Source: Ferruginibacter sp. (GTDB taxonomy: Bacteria; Bacteroidota; Bacteroidia; Chitinophagales; Chitinophagaceae). From it: a DNA stretch of 64,000 nt. The stretch lies in contig JAQBNH010000003.1 in assembly GCA_028288705.1 (NCBI GenBank), forward strand, positions 302,655 through 366,654, read 5' to 3'. The notes under the pieces were generated by a model. That model ran no database searches, was not told the DNA's origin, and saw only the letters and a program-made list of their open reading frames with translations. The translations under genes were made by a program, and so were the position numbers. Shown one piece after another: positions 8,831 through 17,068 of this stretch. Positions within the stretch are counted from its first letter, which is position 1. Every line of letters begins with the position of its first letter.

Positions 8831-10858
8831 TTGAAATTTATCATCTTCCTGTTGCTTCTTTCCTGTTCCTGTTTCAGCAATAATAGTTTTGCGCAGGCCA
8901 ATGATACGCTTCCGGCCGTACGGGTTCAAAACAATGACCGCCGCGCAATTACTGCCCTGCCCTTACAACAAATGAACCGGCAGCAAATACAGCAGCTTAA
9001 CAGCGTTTCTGTTGCTGAAGCCCTGCGCTTTTTTTCCGGAGTGTTATTAAAGGATTATGGTGGGCTTGGGGGATTAAAAACCGTTTCTGTGCGCAGCCTT
9101 GGTGCAAATCATACAGCAGTTTTGTATAACGGGCTCCCGGTGAGTGAAGGCCAGAGCGGCCAGGTTGATCTGGGAAAGATTACACTCGATAATATCCAAT
9201 CGATCTCCTTATACAATGGCCAGTCTAATCAGCTATTATTGCCCGCGCGGGCAGCAGCGGCGGCTTCGGTACTGATGATACAATCTGATTTACCTGTTTA
9301 TGATTCTTTGCACCGCACAGGAATAAACGCATCGTTGCTGTGTGGGGGATTTGGATATATTAGTCCGTATCTCCAGGTGCGGCATCATTTTAGCAAACGT
9401 GTTTTCAGCAGTATCAATGGCGGGTTTCAACAGGCTGATGGAGATTACCGGTTCGATGCGTATGAGGCAGACGGTCGAAAAGCAAAACGCCATAACGGCG
9501 ATATTAAAGCGGGGAGACTGGAACATGATCTCCTGATTCGTGGAAAAGACAGCATGGAGATCCGGGTTAAAAACTATTATTATTCGTCTGATCGTGGCCT
9601 GCCCGGTGCCGTAATATTTTTCAACAGCATTAACCACGAAAGGCTGAAAGATGAAAACTTTTTTTCACAGGCATCGTTTGAAAGATCATTGGCGGTAAAA
9701 ACGCGTTTACTCCTCAACGGGAAATATAATTATAGTTTTAACAGGTATACCGACCCCGATTATCTTAATAGCAGCCGTGGGCTTGAGAATATATTTACAC
9801 AGCAAGAGTGGTATGGATCCGCAGCGGTCAGTCATCAATTCAATGATAAATATGCAGCAGGTTTTGCCACCGATTATTTCTACACCACGCTTAAGCGCAG
9901 GGATAGTTTTGCACTCAACTTTGCAGACCCAAAAAGAAAAAGCTGGTTAGCAAACCTTAGTGCCAAAGCAGACTGGGGAAAAATCGACATGCAGGCCGGA
10001 CTTCTTTTCTCCCTGATAAAAGACCAGGTTAAAACCGGAAATAATGGACGCGGGATTGATGCATTTACGCCCACGATCGCGGCTTCATGGCAACCCGCCC
10101 GAAGCATTCCGCTCAGGATCCGCGCATTTTACAAAAATGTTTTTCGCGCCCCTACGTTCAATGATCTCTATTATACAAATATTGGAAACAGTGACCTGCG
10201 CGCGGAATATGCGCAGCAATACAACCTGGGATTAACCTACGAGTTCATCCCAGCGTGGATTGCAGAACAAATCCTGTTTACAGCCGATGCATATTACAAT
10301 GATGTAAAAGATAAGATCCTGGCAGTGCCGCGGTTAAATCTTTACCAGTGGAGTATGATGAATATTGGTAAGGTTGATATCCGCGGACTCGATGCCGCAC
10401 TAGCGATTCGTTCTTTCTCCGGGAAAAAAATCTCCTGGACATTGCGCGGCAATTATACATTTCAATTGGCCAAAGACGTGTCAGATAAGTCTTCCGGTTT
10501 ATACAATACGCAGTTGCCTTACACGCCGAAGCATTCCGGAAGTATTAATCTCTTTGTCAACCGTGGGAAATTCGGAGCAGGATATAACGGGATATTTTCC
10601 GCTTTGCGTTATCGCCTCGGAGATCCGACTACCGAAAACAGGCTCCAGGGCTGGGCTACGCAGGATGTGAATGTGCACTATGCCTGGACTTCAAAAAAGA
10701 ATTGTTCTTATACACTCATTGCCGAATTCAATAACCTTTTCAACACTCAATACGAGATCATAAAATATTACCCAATGCCGGGGTTTAATTTTCGCGCCGG
10801 AATCGCCGTTGGTTTTAACCCTTCTTCTAAAAATCATACACATAAAAAAACAACATGA
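8831..10858 (+). CDS. btuB: TonB-dependent vitamin B12 receptor, BtuB-like
   Basis: Outer-membrane beta-barrel receptor of about 675 residues for energised uptake of cobalamins. With TTG at 8831 the protein opens with a clean signal peptide (MKFIIFLLLLSCSC...SFAQ). A plug domain follows (LPLQQMNRQQIQQLNSVSV, SVRSLGANHTAVLYNGLPV, GQVDLGKITLDNIQSI), then a barrel ending in an aromatic-rich strand (FNFRAGIAVGF) with a short basic tail. A TTG at 8783 is also in frame but falls inside the attenuator hairpin, so 8831 is preferred. No ATG is available near the N-terminus. Assignment to B12 rests on the riboswitch directly upstream and the BtuG-like gene, whose ATG overlaps its TGA (ATGA). Conserved barrel features alone would only say TonB receptor. 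Confidence 0.88.
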   Translation: MKFIIFLLLLSCSCFSNNSFAQANDTLPAVRVQNNDRRAITALPLQQMNRQQIQQLNSVSVAEALRFFSGVLLKDYGGLGGLKTVSVRSLGANHTAVLYNGLPVSEGQSGQVDLGKITLDNIQSISLYNGQSNQLLLPARAAAAASVLMIQSDLPVYDSLHRTGINASLLCGGFGYISPYLQVRHHFSKRVFSSINGGFQQADGDYRFDAYEADGRKAKRHNGDIKAGRLEHDLLIRGKDSMEIRVKNYYYSSDRGLPGAVIFFNSINHERLKDENFFSQASFERSLAVKTRLLLNGKYNYSFNRYTDPDYLNSSRGLENIFTQQEWYGSAAVSHQFNDKYAAGFATDYFYTTLKRRDSFALNFADPKRKSWLANLSAKADWGKIDMQAGLLFSLIKDQVKTGNNGRGIDAFTPTIAASWQPARSIPLRIRAFYKNVFRAPTFNDLYYTNIGNSDLRAEYAQQYNLGLTYEFIPAWIAEQILFTADAYYNDVKDKILAVPRLNLYQWSMMNIGKVDIRGLDAALAIRSFSGKKISWTLRGNYTFQLAKDVSDKSSGLYNTQLPYTPKHSGSINLFVNRGKFGAGYNGIFSALRYRLGDPTTENRLQGWATQDVNVHYAWTSKKNCSYTLIAEFNNLFNTQYEIIKYYPMPGFNFRAGIAVGFNPSSKNHTHKKTT

Positions 10859-11934
10859 AAAAAAATCTCTTCGTGATGCTGGTCGCTGCATCTCTCGCTT
10901 TCCAATCCTGTAAAAAAGATGACGCACCCGTAAGTCCGGTGCTGCCGCCTGCAAGTGGTGCCTATGTTTTAAGCGAAGGCAGTTTTGGTGGCAACAACAC
11001 CAAACTCGGTTTCTATAATTTGACAAGCAGCGCATTTTCCGGCGATTATTTTCTTCAGCAAAACCCCGGTGCGGCCGGACTAGGTGATACGGGAAATGAC
11101 ATGATCATTTACGGCGGGAAATTATATATCGTAATGAATGTGAGCAGCCAGGTAACGGTGCTCAATGCTGCTACAGGCGCACTGTTGAAGAGAATAGATG
11201 TGTTGAATGGCGCTGTTAAACGCCAGCCGCGTTATGCAGTTGGCACGAAAGGAAAAGTGTACGTATCTGCTTTTGATGGTACCGTAAATGTGATCGACAC
11301 AAATTTGCTCAATATCACGAAAGTTATCCCGGTTGGACCCAATCCCGAAGGTATCGCTACAACCGGAAATTATCTTTATGTTGCGAATTCCGGCGGCCTT
11401 AATGCAACGCCCGACTCGACCGTTTCTGTGATCGACCTGGGTACAGAACTGGAGGTTAAAAAAATCAAGGTAGGCGTTAATCCAAATAAGATCGCAGTAA
11501 ACAGCGCCGGTGATGTGTATGTATCTGCTTATGGGATTTTTGGTTCGGCCACCGTTACAGCTGGTATTTCTGTTATCAACAGCACAACGAATACATTAAA
11601 GGCGACACTTCCTGCAGCAAGTTTTCAATACACGCATATCCGCATCTCCGGAGATATCGCTTATCTCTACAATACTTACGGAGCGCCTGGTATCAAGCTG
11701 TACAACACCGCTACAAATACCGTGGTCCGCAATGAATTTGTTACGGATGGTACCGTGATCCAGGCTACTTACGGTGTTGATATCGATGAGCAAAACGGCG
11801 ACGTGTATGTATCTGATGCAAAAAATTATTTTTCTTCGGGAGCGCTCGTTTGCTTCACGAGTGCAGGTGTAAAGAAATTCAGCATTTCCATCGCACCAGG
11901 CATCAACCCCAACAAGGTATTGCTTAAAAGGTAA
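10855..11934 (+). CDS. BtuG-like surface lipoprotein (YncE/DUF5074-type beta-propeller)
   Basis: A 359-residue lipoprotein. The N-terminus ends FQSCKKDDAP: Cys20 is the lipidation site and the KDD just after it resembles the acidic signal that sends Bacteroidota lipoproteins to the outside of the outer membrane. The rest is a seven-bladed-propeller-like repeat (TVNVIDTNLLNITKVIPVGP, NPEGIATTGNYLYVANSGG, VGVNPNKIAVNSAGDVYVSA, GDVYVSDAKNYF). In Bacteroides thetaiotaomicron the propeller lipoprotein BtuG sits next to BtuB and captures cobalamin with very high affinity; this gene has the same fold, anchoring and place, with its start overlapping the receptor's stop by 4 nt. Cobalamin binding is inferred from context, not shown by sequence. 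Confidence 0.8.
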   Translation: MKKNLFVMLVAASLAFQSCKKDDAPVSPVLPPASGAYVLSEGSFGGNNTKLGFYNLTSSAFSGDYFLQQNPGAAGLGDTGNDMIIYGGKLYIVMNVSSQVTVLNAATGALLKRIDVLNGAVKRQPRYAVGTKGKVYVSAFDGTVNVIDTNLLNITKVIPVGPNPEGIATTGNYLYVANSGGLNATPDSTVSVIDLGTELEVKKIKVGVNPNKIAVNSAGDVYVSAYGIFGSATVTAGISVINSTTNTLKATLPAASFQYTHIRISGDIAYLYNTYGAPGIKLYNTATNTVVRNEFVTDGTVIQATYGVDIDEQNGDVYVSDAKNYFSSGALVCFTSAGVKKFSISIAPGINPNKVLLKR

Positions 11935-11958
11935 TTGACGAGCGGTTGAAAAATTATG

Positions 11959-11986
11959 GTCCTGCAGAATCTGCAGGACTTTTTTT
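11959..11986 (+). terminator. Rho-independent terminator of the B12 operon
   Basis: Perfect 9-bp stem GTCCTGCAG / CTGCAGGAC (11959-11967 and 11971-11979) with loop AAT, followed by seven T. It ends just inside the stop codon of the convergent DUF6526 gene. Confidence 0.9.
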
Positions 11987-12422
11987 ATACCCGCAGGTTA
12001 TCTGGCAGCCAGTGTTGAATGGATCTTTTGATATCTGTCGGGGATAATTTTTCTGCAACCGTTCTTTTTAACAGCGCAGGTAATTCCTCATCGGAAGCGA
12101 AACGCAGTGCGGCTATTTGTCCGAAGCTCAGCTCCTTTTCAAATGTTTCCAGCCGTTGTTGCGTGAGTTGATAATAGCGTAGCCGCATTTCCGTTATGAC
12201 CATCCTGTTTTGTAAGGTCAGGGCATAATGCTGGCGCATCATATAAGAAAGCCATCCGAGTAACAACGCGAAAATGGCCACAGCAAGCCATTCATGATAA
12301 TGCACATCATCAATGAAATAGCCACGTATGCCCAGCACAACAAGGAAGGCGATCAACGGATAGAAAACGAAATGGTGCGGCCAATAGAACCGGATATGGT
12401 TTTTAAAATTTTGTTTTGCCAT
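11985..12422 (-). CDS. DUF6526 family membrane protein
   Basis: A 145-residue protein with two predicted transmembrane helices (about 17-35, FVFYPLIAFLVVLGIRGYF, and 45-62, LAVAIFALLLGWLSYMM) and a charged C-terminal cytoplasmic part (LRYYQLTQQRLETFEKELS, ALRFASDEELPALLKR, LSPTDIKRSIQHW). The opening (KQNFKNHIRFYWPHHFVF) and the layout match the DUF6526 family of Bacteroidota, whose function is unknown. Its stop codon is TTA read from within the T-run of the B12 operon terminator, so the two transcription units nearly touch. Confidence 0.7.
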   Translation of the reverse strand: MAKQNFKNHIRFYWPHHFVFYPLIAFLVVLGIRGYFIDDVHYHEWLAVAIFALLLGWLSYMMRQHYALTLQNRMVITEMRLRYYQLTQQRLETFEKELSFGQIAALRFASDEELPALLKRTVAEKLSPTDIKRSIQHWLPDNLRV

Positions 12423-12498
12423 GATATTATTTTTGCGACGCGCTTAAACGAAAGATTGCTAACAAAATTTACGCAAAATAAGTTCACGGTAAAAGCGA

Positions 12499-14199
12499 TT
12501 ATGCATGTACCCAAAAAGAGAATGCAGCAAATTGCTCCGAAAGCCACCAATTCAATTGCCCTGTTGAGAGATTAAAATTGCGCACTCCAGCCTGGCTTTG
12601 AACGGGCGCAACCACTGTTCCGATCGCATCGCGCTTCGCTTTAACGGCTTCGGTTTCAGGGGCGACGATCGTTACATGACCGGATTTCCCATCCTGGACA
12701 CGACGCGCAATAATGATTGCAACCGCACCAATATTAGCGGCATTCTGTAATTTATTTAAGTCGCCGGTTTGCCGCCAGCCAAAGCGGTCGCCGAAATCAT
12801 TTAACCAACGATATAAACTATTCGCGCGCATTTCCTCAATGGTATTGCCATACAGGGGAACAACCGGCTCATTTTGCGCCAGCTTCGCAATCGCACTTTG
12901 CGTCCACCAAACGCGGGGCAAATAAACACCTGCCAGGAAACAATAATCGTGGGCATAGATATTACAGAATGTACTTCCGTTCACCGACTGGTAACGTTTA
13001 TTTGAAGGCTTTTCTACATTCAGCCAGGAAATAATATTGATAAGGTCGGCTTTCAACAAATCAGGATTTTGATTAGATTTCCGCACCGGCTGCCAGGGTT
13101 CGTTAAGTGAATGAGCCGTCGCGGGGTCTGTGCGTTTTGTAATAGTGCCGGCTTTCCGCGGCATATATACTTCCATGATGCCCGAGGTTGGATTATTAAC
13201 TGCCGGAATCACTAATGGAATGGAAGTTGCCGTTTTCACGAGATTAAGAAATTCGCTAGACACATAACCCCGAAAGTAGCCGCCATTCAGGCTTGTGTCT
13301 ACTTCTACCCATTTATCCGAAATTTTACCGGAAAGCAAATTTACCAGGTGCCCGTTGGGCAACACGGCGCGAATATTTGATGAAGGTTTATCGCGGGGAA
13401 TCCTGGGTTCTGCGCGTAAGTTCAAACTCGAACTGGTGATCTTCACCTCGTAGATTTTTTTGTCAGGAACCACAGTCGTAACAGGTGGTAATGGTGCCGG
13501 TCCTGCATTGGTTGTTACAGCATTTCCTGTAACCGGAATCCCAGCCGACATACGCATATATTCAAATATATTTTCGCCATAAAACCTGCCGTCCGGAGAT
13601 TGATAGCCTTGCTTGAAACCCTTGCTGAGATTGGCCGTACCCCTGTTGTACGCTATAGCTACATACACTTTCTCTTCGTCTGTCAGTGCAAGTTTGGACT
13701 TCCATCCCTGGCGTTTTTTAGCTTCAGTTAACTCATCTATACAGAGAGCAAAACAGGCATCAATGTCCGCCCATTTCTTCTTCAGAAAATAATCCGGGTG
13801 ATCTTTAAAATGTTGCAGGTCGTATTGGAATATGCCGAAGCCGTGGCAGAATTTATTCGGGTTACTAGCCGCAGGTTTGTAGGAGGTAATAAATTTCGAC
13901 ATGCCTACCAGGCAGTCGCGTGCGATCGTAAACATGGCAGCACCACCCGGTTCATTTAATAAGGCCGCTTTGGTTTGGGGGAAGGCGCGGCGATTGGGTG
14001 CGTCGAGTGTATCGCCAACGGCGAGCAGGGCAATCTGGTCGAGGGGAATTTTGCCGGCCATGCTGCTCCATATATAACCGGTTTCCTGGCAGGCAATTGC
14101 AGAAAGCAGGTCGATGCTAAATGGTGTATTAGCGGTAGCGGTGCTGAGCTGGTTAGAAAAGGTTTGCTTAAACCAGGTTAGGGATTCTTTTGTTGTCAT
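12499..14199 (-). CDS. Multidomain wall-hydrolase-like protein: lysozyme-like, SH3b and cysteine peptidase-like domains
   Basis: A 566-residue protein from the ATG at 14199 (an in-frame ATG at 14262 would add 21 residues with poor conservation character). N-terminal ~230 residues look like a lysozyme/transglycosylase-type domain: LLSAIACQETGYIW places a candidate catalytic Glu at 39, and AIAYNRGTANLSKGF follows. A bacterial SH3 domain comes next (about 245-315: SSSLNLRAEPR ... YFRGYVSSEFL). The C-terminal third resembles NlpC/CHAP cysteine amidases: FCNIYAHDYC with Cys412 and SGHVTIVAP with His508. No signal peptide or lipobox is visible, which is odd for a wall enzyme. No phage genes surround it. 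It could be an effector or endolysin-like protein; the substrate is inferred. Confidence 0.65.
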   Translation of the reverse strand: MTTKESLTWFKQTFSNQLSTATANTPFSIDLLSAIACQETGYIWSSMAGKIPLDQIALLAVGDTLDAPNRRAFPQTKAALLNEPGGAAMFTIARDCLVGMSKFITSYKPAASNPNKFCHGFGIFQYDLQHFKDHPDYFLKKKWADIDACFALCIDELTEAKKRQGWKSKLALTDEEKVYVAIAYNRGTANLSKGFKQGYQSPDGRFYGENIFEYMRMSAGIPVTGNAVTTNAGPAPLPPVTTVVPDKKIYEVKITSSSLNLRAEPRIPRDKPSSNIRAVLPNGHLVNLLSGKISDKWVEVDTSLNGGYFRGYVSSEFLNLVKTATSIPLVIPAVNNPTSGIMEVYMPRKAGTITKRTDPATAHSLNEPWQPVRKSNQNPDLLKADLINIISWLNVEKPSNKRYQSVNGSTFCNIYAHDYCFLAGVYLPRVWWTQSAIAKLAQNEPVVPLYGNTIEEMRANSLYRWLNDFGDRFGWRQTGDLNKLQNAANIGAVAIIIARRVQDGKSGHVTIVAPETEAVKAKRDAIGTVVAPVQSQAGVRNFNLSTGQLNWWLSEQFAAFSFWVHA

Positions 14200-14336
14200 A
14201 AGCGGGTAGTTGAATAAAACCAAGATATTAAACTTTATTTTAATTTCTAAGCGTTTATGCATATTTCCGCATATGAAAAAAGAGCAGTATTGCTACTGCC
14301 CTTTTCAACTATAAATCTATCAACCGTCTATCCAAA

Positions 14337-15611
14337 TTATTGCTTCATCAGTTTGTTGTTGTAAAGTATGTTACCATTTTCATCCAGGATGCTGATGATG
14401 TACATCCCGCGGTTGAGGCCGTTTACATTTTCGAAATATTTTCTACTGCTGCCTTTAGCAATATTCCATCTTTCAGTAGCTACCAGTTTACCAGCAAGGT
14501 CAACCAGTTTCACTGTAAGGAGCTGCGATTTGCCTGTAAGGAAATCTACCGTGATATTCGTCACGAACGGGTTGCTCAATACGCTGATCTCCGTTTTGTT
14601 GATGACGATCTCCACTTTTGCAATGTTGGAAAAACGGAAATTTCCGTCAGTATCCACTTGCTTAACACGGTAAAGATTTACGCCCACTGCGGGTTTGGCA
14701 TCATTGGCAGCATAATTTTTAATTGAGTTGCTGTTACCGCTGCCGGCAACTGAACCTACGAAATGCCAGGTTGCCCCGCCATCATTGCTTCTTTCCACGT
14801 CAAATGATTTATTGTTTTGCTCAGATGAGGTGCTCCAACTGATGCTGACTGCAGCCCCTTTTTGAGTAGCTGCAATTCCAACGAAAGAAACAGGCAACGG
14901 GCCGCCAACCGGGCAGGCCGACAAGCTGATGTCATCCAGTGCATAATCATTACCGCAATCAGCCAATGCATTATTATCTGACAATGTATACCGGAACCTT
15001 CTCGCAGGAACCGACAAGGTAAATGATCCGCTCAATGGCACCCATGTTGGTGTAGCATATTGTGCAACGCCATTTGCAGTGATGGTTTGAAGCGGCATCC
15101 AACCTGTAGTGGAAGTCGGGCTGGTATTGTATTCCACTGTTAATGTAACCACTGGTAATACGGGGTTAAAAGAACAGGCGCCAATTACATCGCAGTTGAT
15201 CAGGAACAGAGAAGCATTATACATGCCTGGTAAGAATCCTGCAGGTGTACTGGCGATTTCTTTCTGATAAAATGCTCCCGGAACTCCATTCACCAACAAC
15301 ATTTTACCGTCGACATCATTTGATGTATGATCCGGGGCGTTATGCCAGTCACCGCGCTGCAAAGTATTGTTTGCCACACGATAATAGCCATCATTCAAGC
15401 CGCCTGATGGTGAAAAAATAAGGTTGAAAACATCCGGGTGGGAAGTGATCGTTGTCCCGGTGCCAAAGTTCTCATTAAACAACAGCACGGAATTCGGACA
15501 GGCCGTTTGCGCGTTTGTTACTAAAAAACAGGAACTTAAAATAAGGCTGAAGAAGGCAGCTAGCTTGAATTTGACAAGGCTACGCTGCGAGAAAGTAATT
15601 TTTTCTTGCAT
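14337..15611 (-). CDS. T9SS type A cargo protein
   Basis: A 424-residue exported protein. An N-terminal signal peptide (LAAFFSLILSSCFLVTNAQT) leads into a beta-sandwich of about 200 residues (LFNENFGTGTTITSHPDVF, DGYYRVANNTLQRGDWHNAP, NDYALDDISLSACP), a form common in Bacteroidota proteins where it binds ligands of unknown identity. Residues about 245-330 are a fibronectin-like pre-CTD unit (SFDVERSNDGGATWHFVG, LYRVKQVDTDGNFRFSNI), and the last ~80 residues are a type A CTD (SVLSNPF ... LVDLAGKLV ... GMYIISILDENG). It should be secreted by the type IX system. No enzyme motif seen. Monocistronic, with a candidate promoter at 15624-15654. Confidence 0.82.
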   Translation of the reverse strand: MQEKITFSQRSLVKFKLAAFFSLILSSCFLVTNAQTACPNSVLLFNENFGTGTTITSHPDVFNLIFSPSGGLNDGYYRVANNTLQRGDWHNAPDHTSNDVDGKMLLVNGVPGAFYQKEIASTPAGFLPGMYNASLFLINCDVIGACSFNPVLPVVTLTVEYNTSPTSTTGWMPLQTITANGVAQYATPTWVPLSGSFTLSVPARRFRYTLSDNNALADCGNDYALDDISLSACPVGGPLPVSFVGIAATQKGAAVSISWSTSSEQNNKSFDVERSNDGGATWHFVGSVAGSGNSNSIKNYAANDAKPAVGVNLYRVKQVDTDGNFRFSNIAKVEIVINKTEISVLSNPFVTNITVDFLTGKSQLLTVKLVDLAGKLVATERWNIAKGSSRKYFENVNGLNRGMYIISILDENGNILYNNKLMKQ

Positions 15612-15957
15612 AAAAAAAGTTTAAAGAGATAAGTAAAGTGGCTCTTTCGACAAAAAAATGGATAAACTTTCTTCAGAAGAATTGGAGGGAATGCATGATT
15701 ACATGCTTAGCTTAGAGGCTTGTTAATCTTGTTCTGCAATATTAAGACAAATTATCAAAATAATTACTTTTTGAATAAAAATATTTGGTAACTGCTTGTT
15801 AAGCAGTATTGTCGCCTGGCAATTGGAAACAAATCGCGATCCCCAGTCTTTTAGGTTCTCTATATTCTTTTACGGGTTAAAAAAGCGTTTGTGCGGCATA
15901 AATAAAATTTAAAAAAAATAACCATAAGAGCGCTATTTTTACAAAAAATAACACCTG
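15612..15957. other. 346-bp divergent intergenic region, AT-rich
   Basis: Separates the T9SS cargo gene (minus) from the RRM gene (plus). It contains the candidate minus-strand promoter at 15624-15654 and a 22-codon open frame starting at ATG 15658. The part nearest the RRM gene (15890-15950) is A/T-rich, with TATTTTTA at about 15934 as a possible -7 element, but no -33 partner at the right distance. No RNA gene recognised. Confidence 0.5.
15624..15654 (-). promoter_or_regulatory. Candidate promoter of the T9SS cargo gene
   Basis: Read on the minus strand: TTTG (15651-15654), 19-bp spacer, then TATCTCTT (15624-15631), which matches TAnnTTTG at five of six defined positions only loosely. The start codon is 13 bp further on. 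Confidence 0.3.
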
Positions 15958-16308
15958 ATGAAAATTTTTGTAGCTGGCCTGCCCTATGACCTAGATGACG
16001 CTGAATTAATGGAGATTTTTGAGAAATTCGGCACTACCGTATCGGCTAAAGTAGCCATGGACCGTGAAACCGGCAAGAGTAAGGGATTTGGATTTGTAGA
16101 AATGACGGATCGCGTGGAAGCGTTGGACGCCATTGAAAGTTTAAATGATATGTCGCTTGGTAAGAAACCATTAGTGGTGAAAGAAGCAGAAGAACGTGCT
16201 CCAACGGGTGGATCCGGGGGTTTCCGTAATGGCAATTCTGGTGGAGGATTTAATCGCGGCGGCGGCACTCGTAATGATGGCGACCGTGGTGGCTTCAATC
16301 GCAGATAA
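15958..16308 (+). CDS. RRM RNA-binding protein with Gly/Arg-rich tail
   Basis: A 116-residue cytoplasmic protein. Residues 1-78 are one RNA-recognition motif with RNP2 IFVAGL (3-8) and RNP1 KGFGFVEM (42-49), including the aromatic residues that stack on RNA bases. The tail (about 80-116) is disordered and rich in Gly, Arg and Asn (GGFRNGNSGGGFNRGGG). This layout is that of the small Rbp/glycine-rich RRM proteins of cyanobacteria and Bacteroidota, often cold-induced and thought to act on mRNA. Single gene with its own terminator 24 bp downstream. Family is certain; targets are unknown. Confidence 0.93.
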   Translation: MKIFVAGLPYDLDDAELMEIFEKFGTTVSAKVAMDRETGKSKGFGFVEMTDRVEALDAIESLNDMSLGKKPLVVKEAEERAPTGGSGGFRNGNSGGGFNRGGGTRNDGDRGGFNRR

Positions 16309-16332
16309 ACTTAAAATACTATTGTAATAAAG

Positions 16333-16357
16333 GAGCTCCGTGTTGGGAGCTCTTTTT
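16333..16357 (+). terminator. Rho-independent terminator after the RRM gene
   Basis: GAGCTCC (16333-16339) pairs with GGAGCTC (16346-16352) around a 6-nt loop, followed by five T. Its last bases reach the stop codon of the convergent acetyltransferase gene. Confidence 0.8.
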
Positions 16358-16904
16358 ATTTAGTATCCTGCAAGGAAATCTTCTGCCATTCTTCTTCCAG
16401 CATACTCATTTCAGCGCTGCTCCAGAACTGCCCGTTATAATAAAGTGTATCCCTGGAAATACCTTCCGTGATCATACCGGCTTTTTCGTAACAACGGATT
16501 GCGGAAACATTATCTGTATATACTCCGAGCGTGATACGGTGCAGTTTGAGCTCTTCGAATCCAAATTTTAAGATAGCCTTTATCATCTGCTGACAAATAC
16601 CTTTTCCACGGGCGCTACTATCTCCTACCAATACCCTGCTGATGCGGCCCGACCTGTTTTTCCAGCTCACTCCGCCCAGCGAAATATGGCCAACCACTGC
16701 TGAAGTTTCATCGTCCACCACTTTGTAAACAAAGGCTGACGATACCCCGTTGATATTCGTGTCTTCCAGGTACCAGTCAAGGCTTTCCTCTGTTAGTGGG
16801 AAGCGAAATAAAGAGCCTGACCAGTTCATGAGGAGCTTTTCATCATGAATCCATCCAATCAATTGTGCAAAATCCTTTCGTTCAAAAGCTTCAAGCCTGA
16901 TCAT
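16356..16904 (-). CDS. GNAT family N-acetyltransferase (RimJ/RimL-like)
   Basis: A 182-residue cytoplasmic enzyme expected to transfer an acetyl group from acetyl-CoA to an amine. It starts MIRLEAFERKDFAQLIGWI, the usual RimJ/RimL opening, and carries the acetyl-CoA binding motif A region as ISRVLVGDSSARGKGICQQM (about 110-129; RGKGICQ forms the pyrophosphate loop) and the motif B region LGVYTDNVSAIRCYEKAGM with the typical N..A...YEKAGF pattern. The substrate (ribosomal protein, small amine or antibiotic) cannot be told. Single gene, convergent with the RRM gene. Confidence 0.88.
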   Translation of the reverse strand: MIRLEAFERKDFAQLIGWIHDEKLLMNWSGSLFRFPLTEESLDWYLEDTNINGVSSAFVYKVVDDETSAVVGHISLGGVSWKNRSGRISRVLVGDSSARGKGICQQMIKAILKFGFEELKLHRITLGVYTDNVSAIRCYEKAGMITEGISRDTLYYNGQFWSSAEMSMLEEEWQKISLQDTK

Positions 16905-17068
16905 ACATTTTATTTGCCTGCAAAATAATGGCTATCTCCTTATCATCCTTTTTTTTTATTTTTATTGGGAAATATTACTGGTCCATGGCATAAAAATTGC
17001 CCTTAGCATGGCCTGTACCGTTTGAATTTCGCTTCCCTCTGCCTCCCTTCATCATTAAAAGTTTTAAA

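Noticed and set aside
12499..14262. Prophage or mobile island around the wall-hydrolase-like gene
   Set aside because: No integrase, capsid, tail, portal, holin or attachment-site repeats are present; neighbours are ordinary chromosomal genes.
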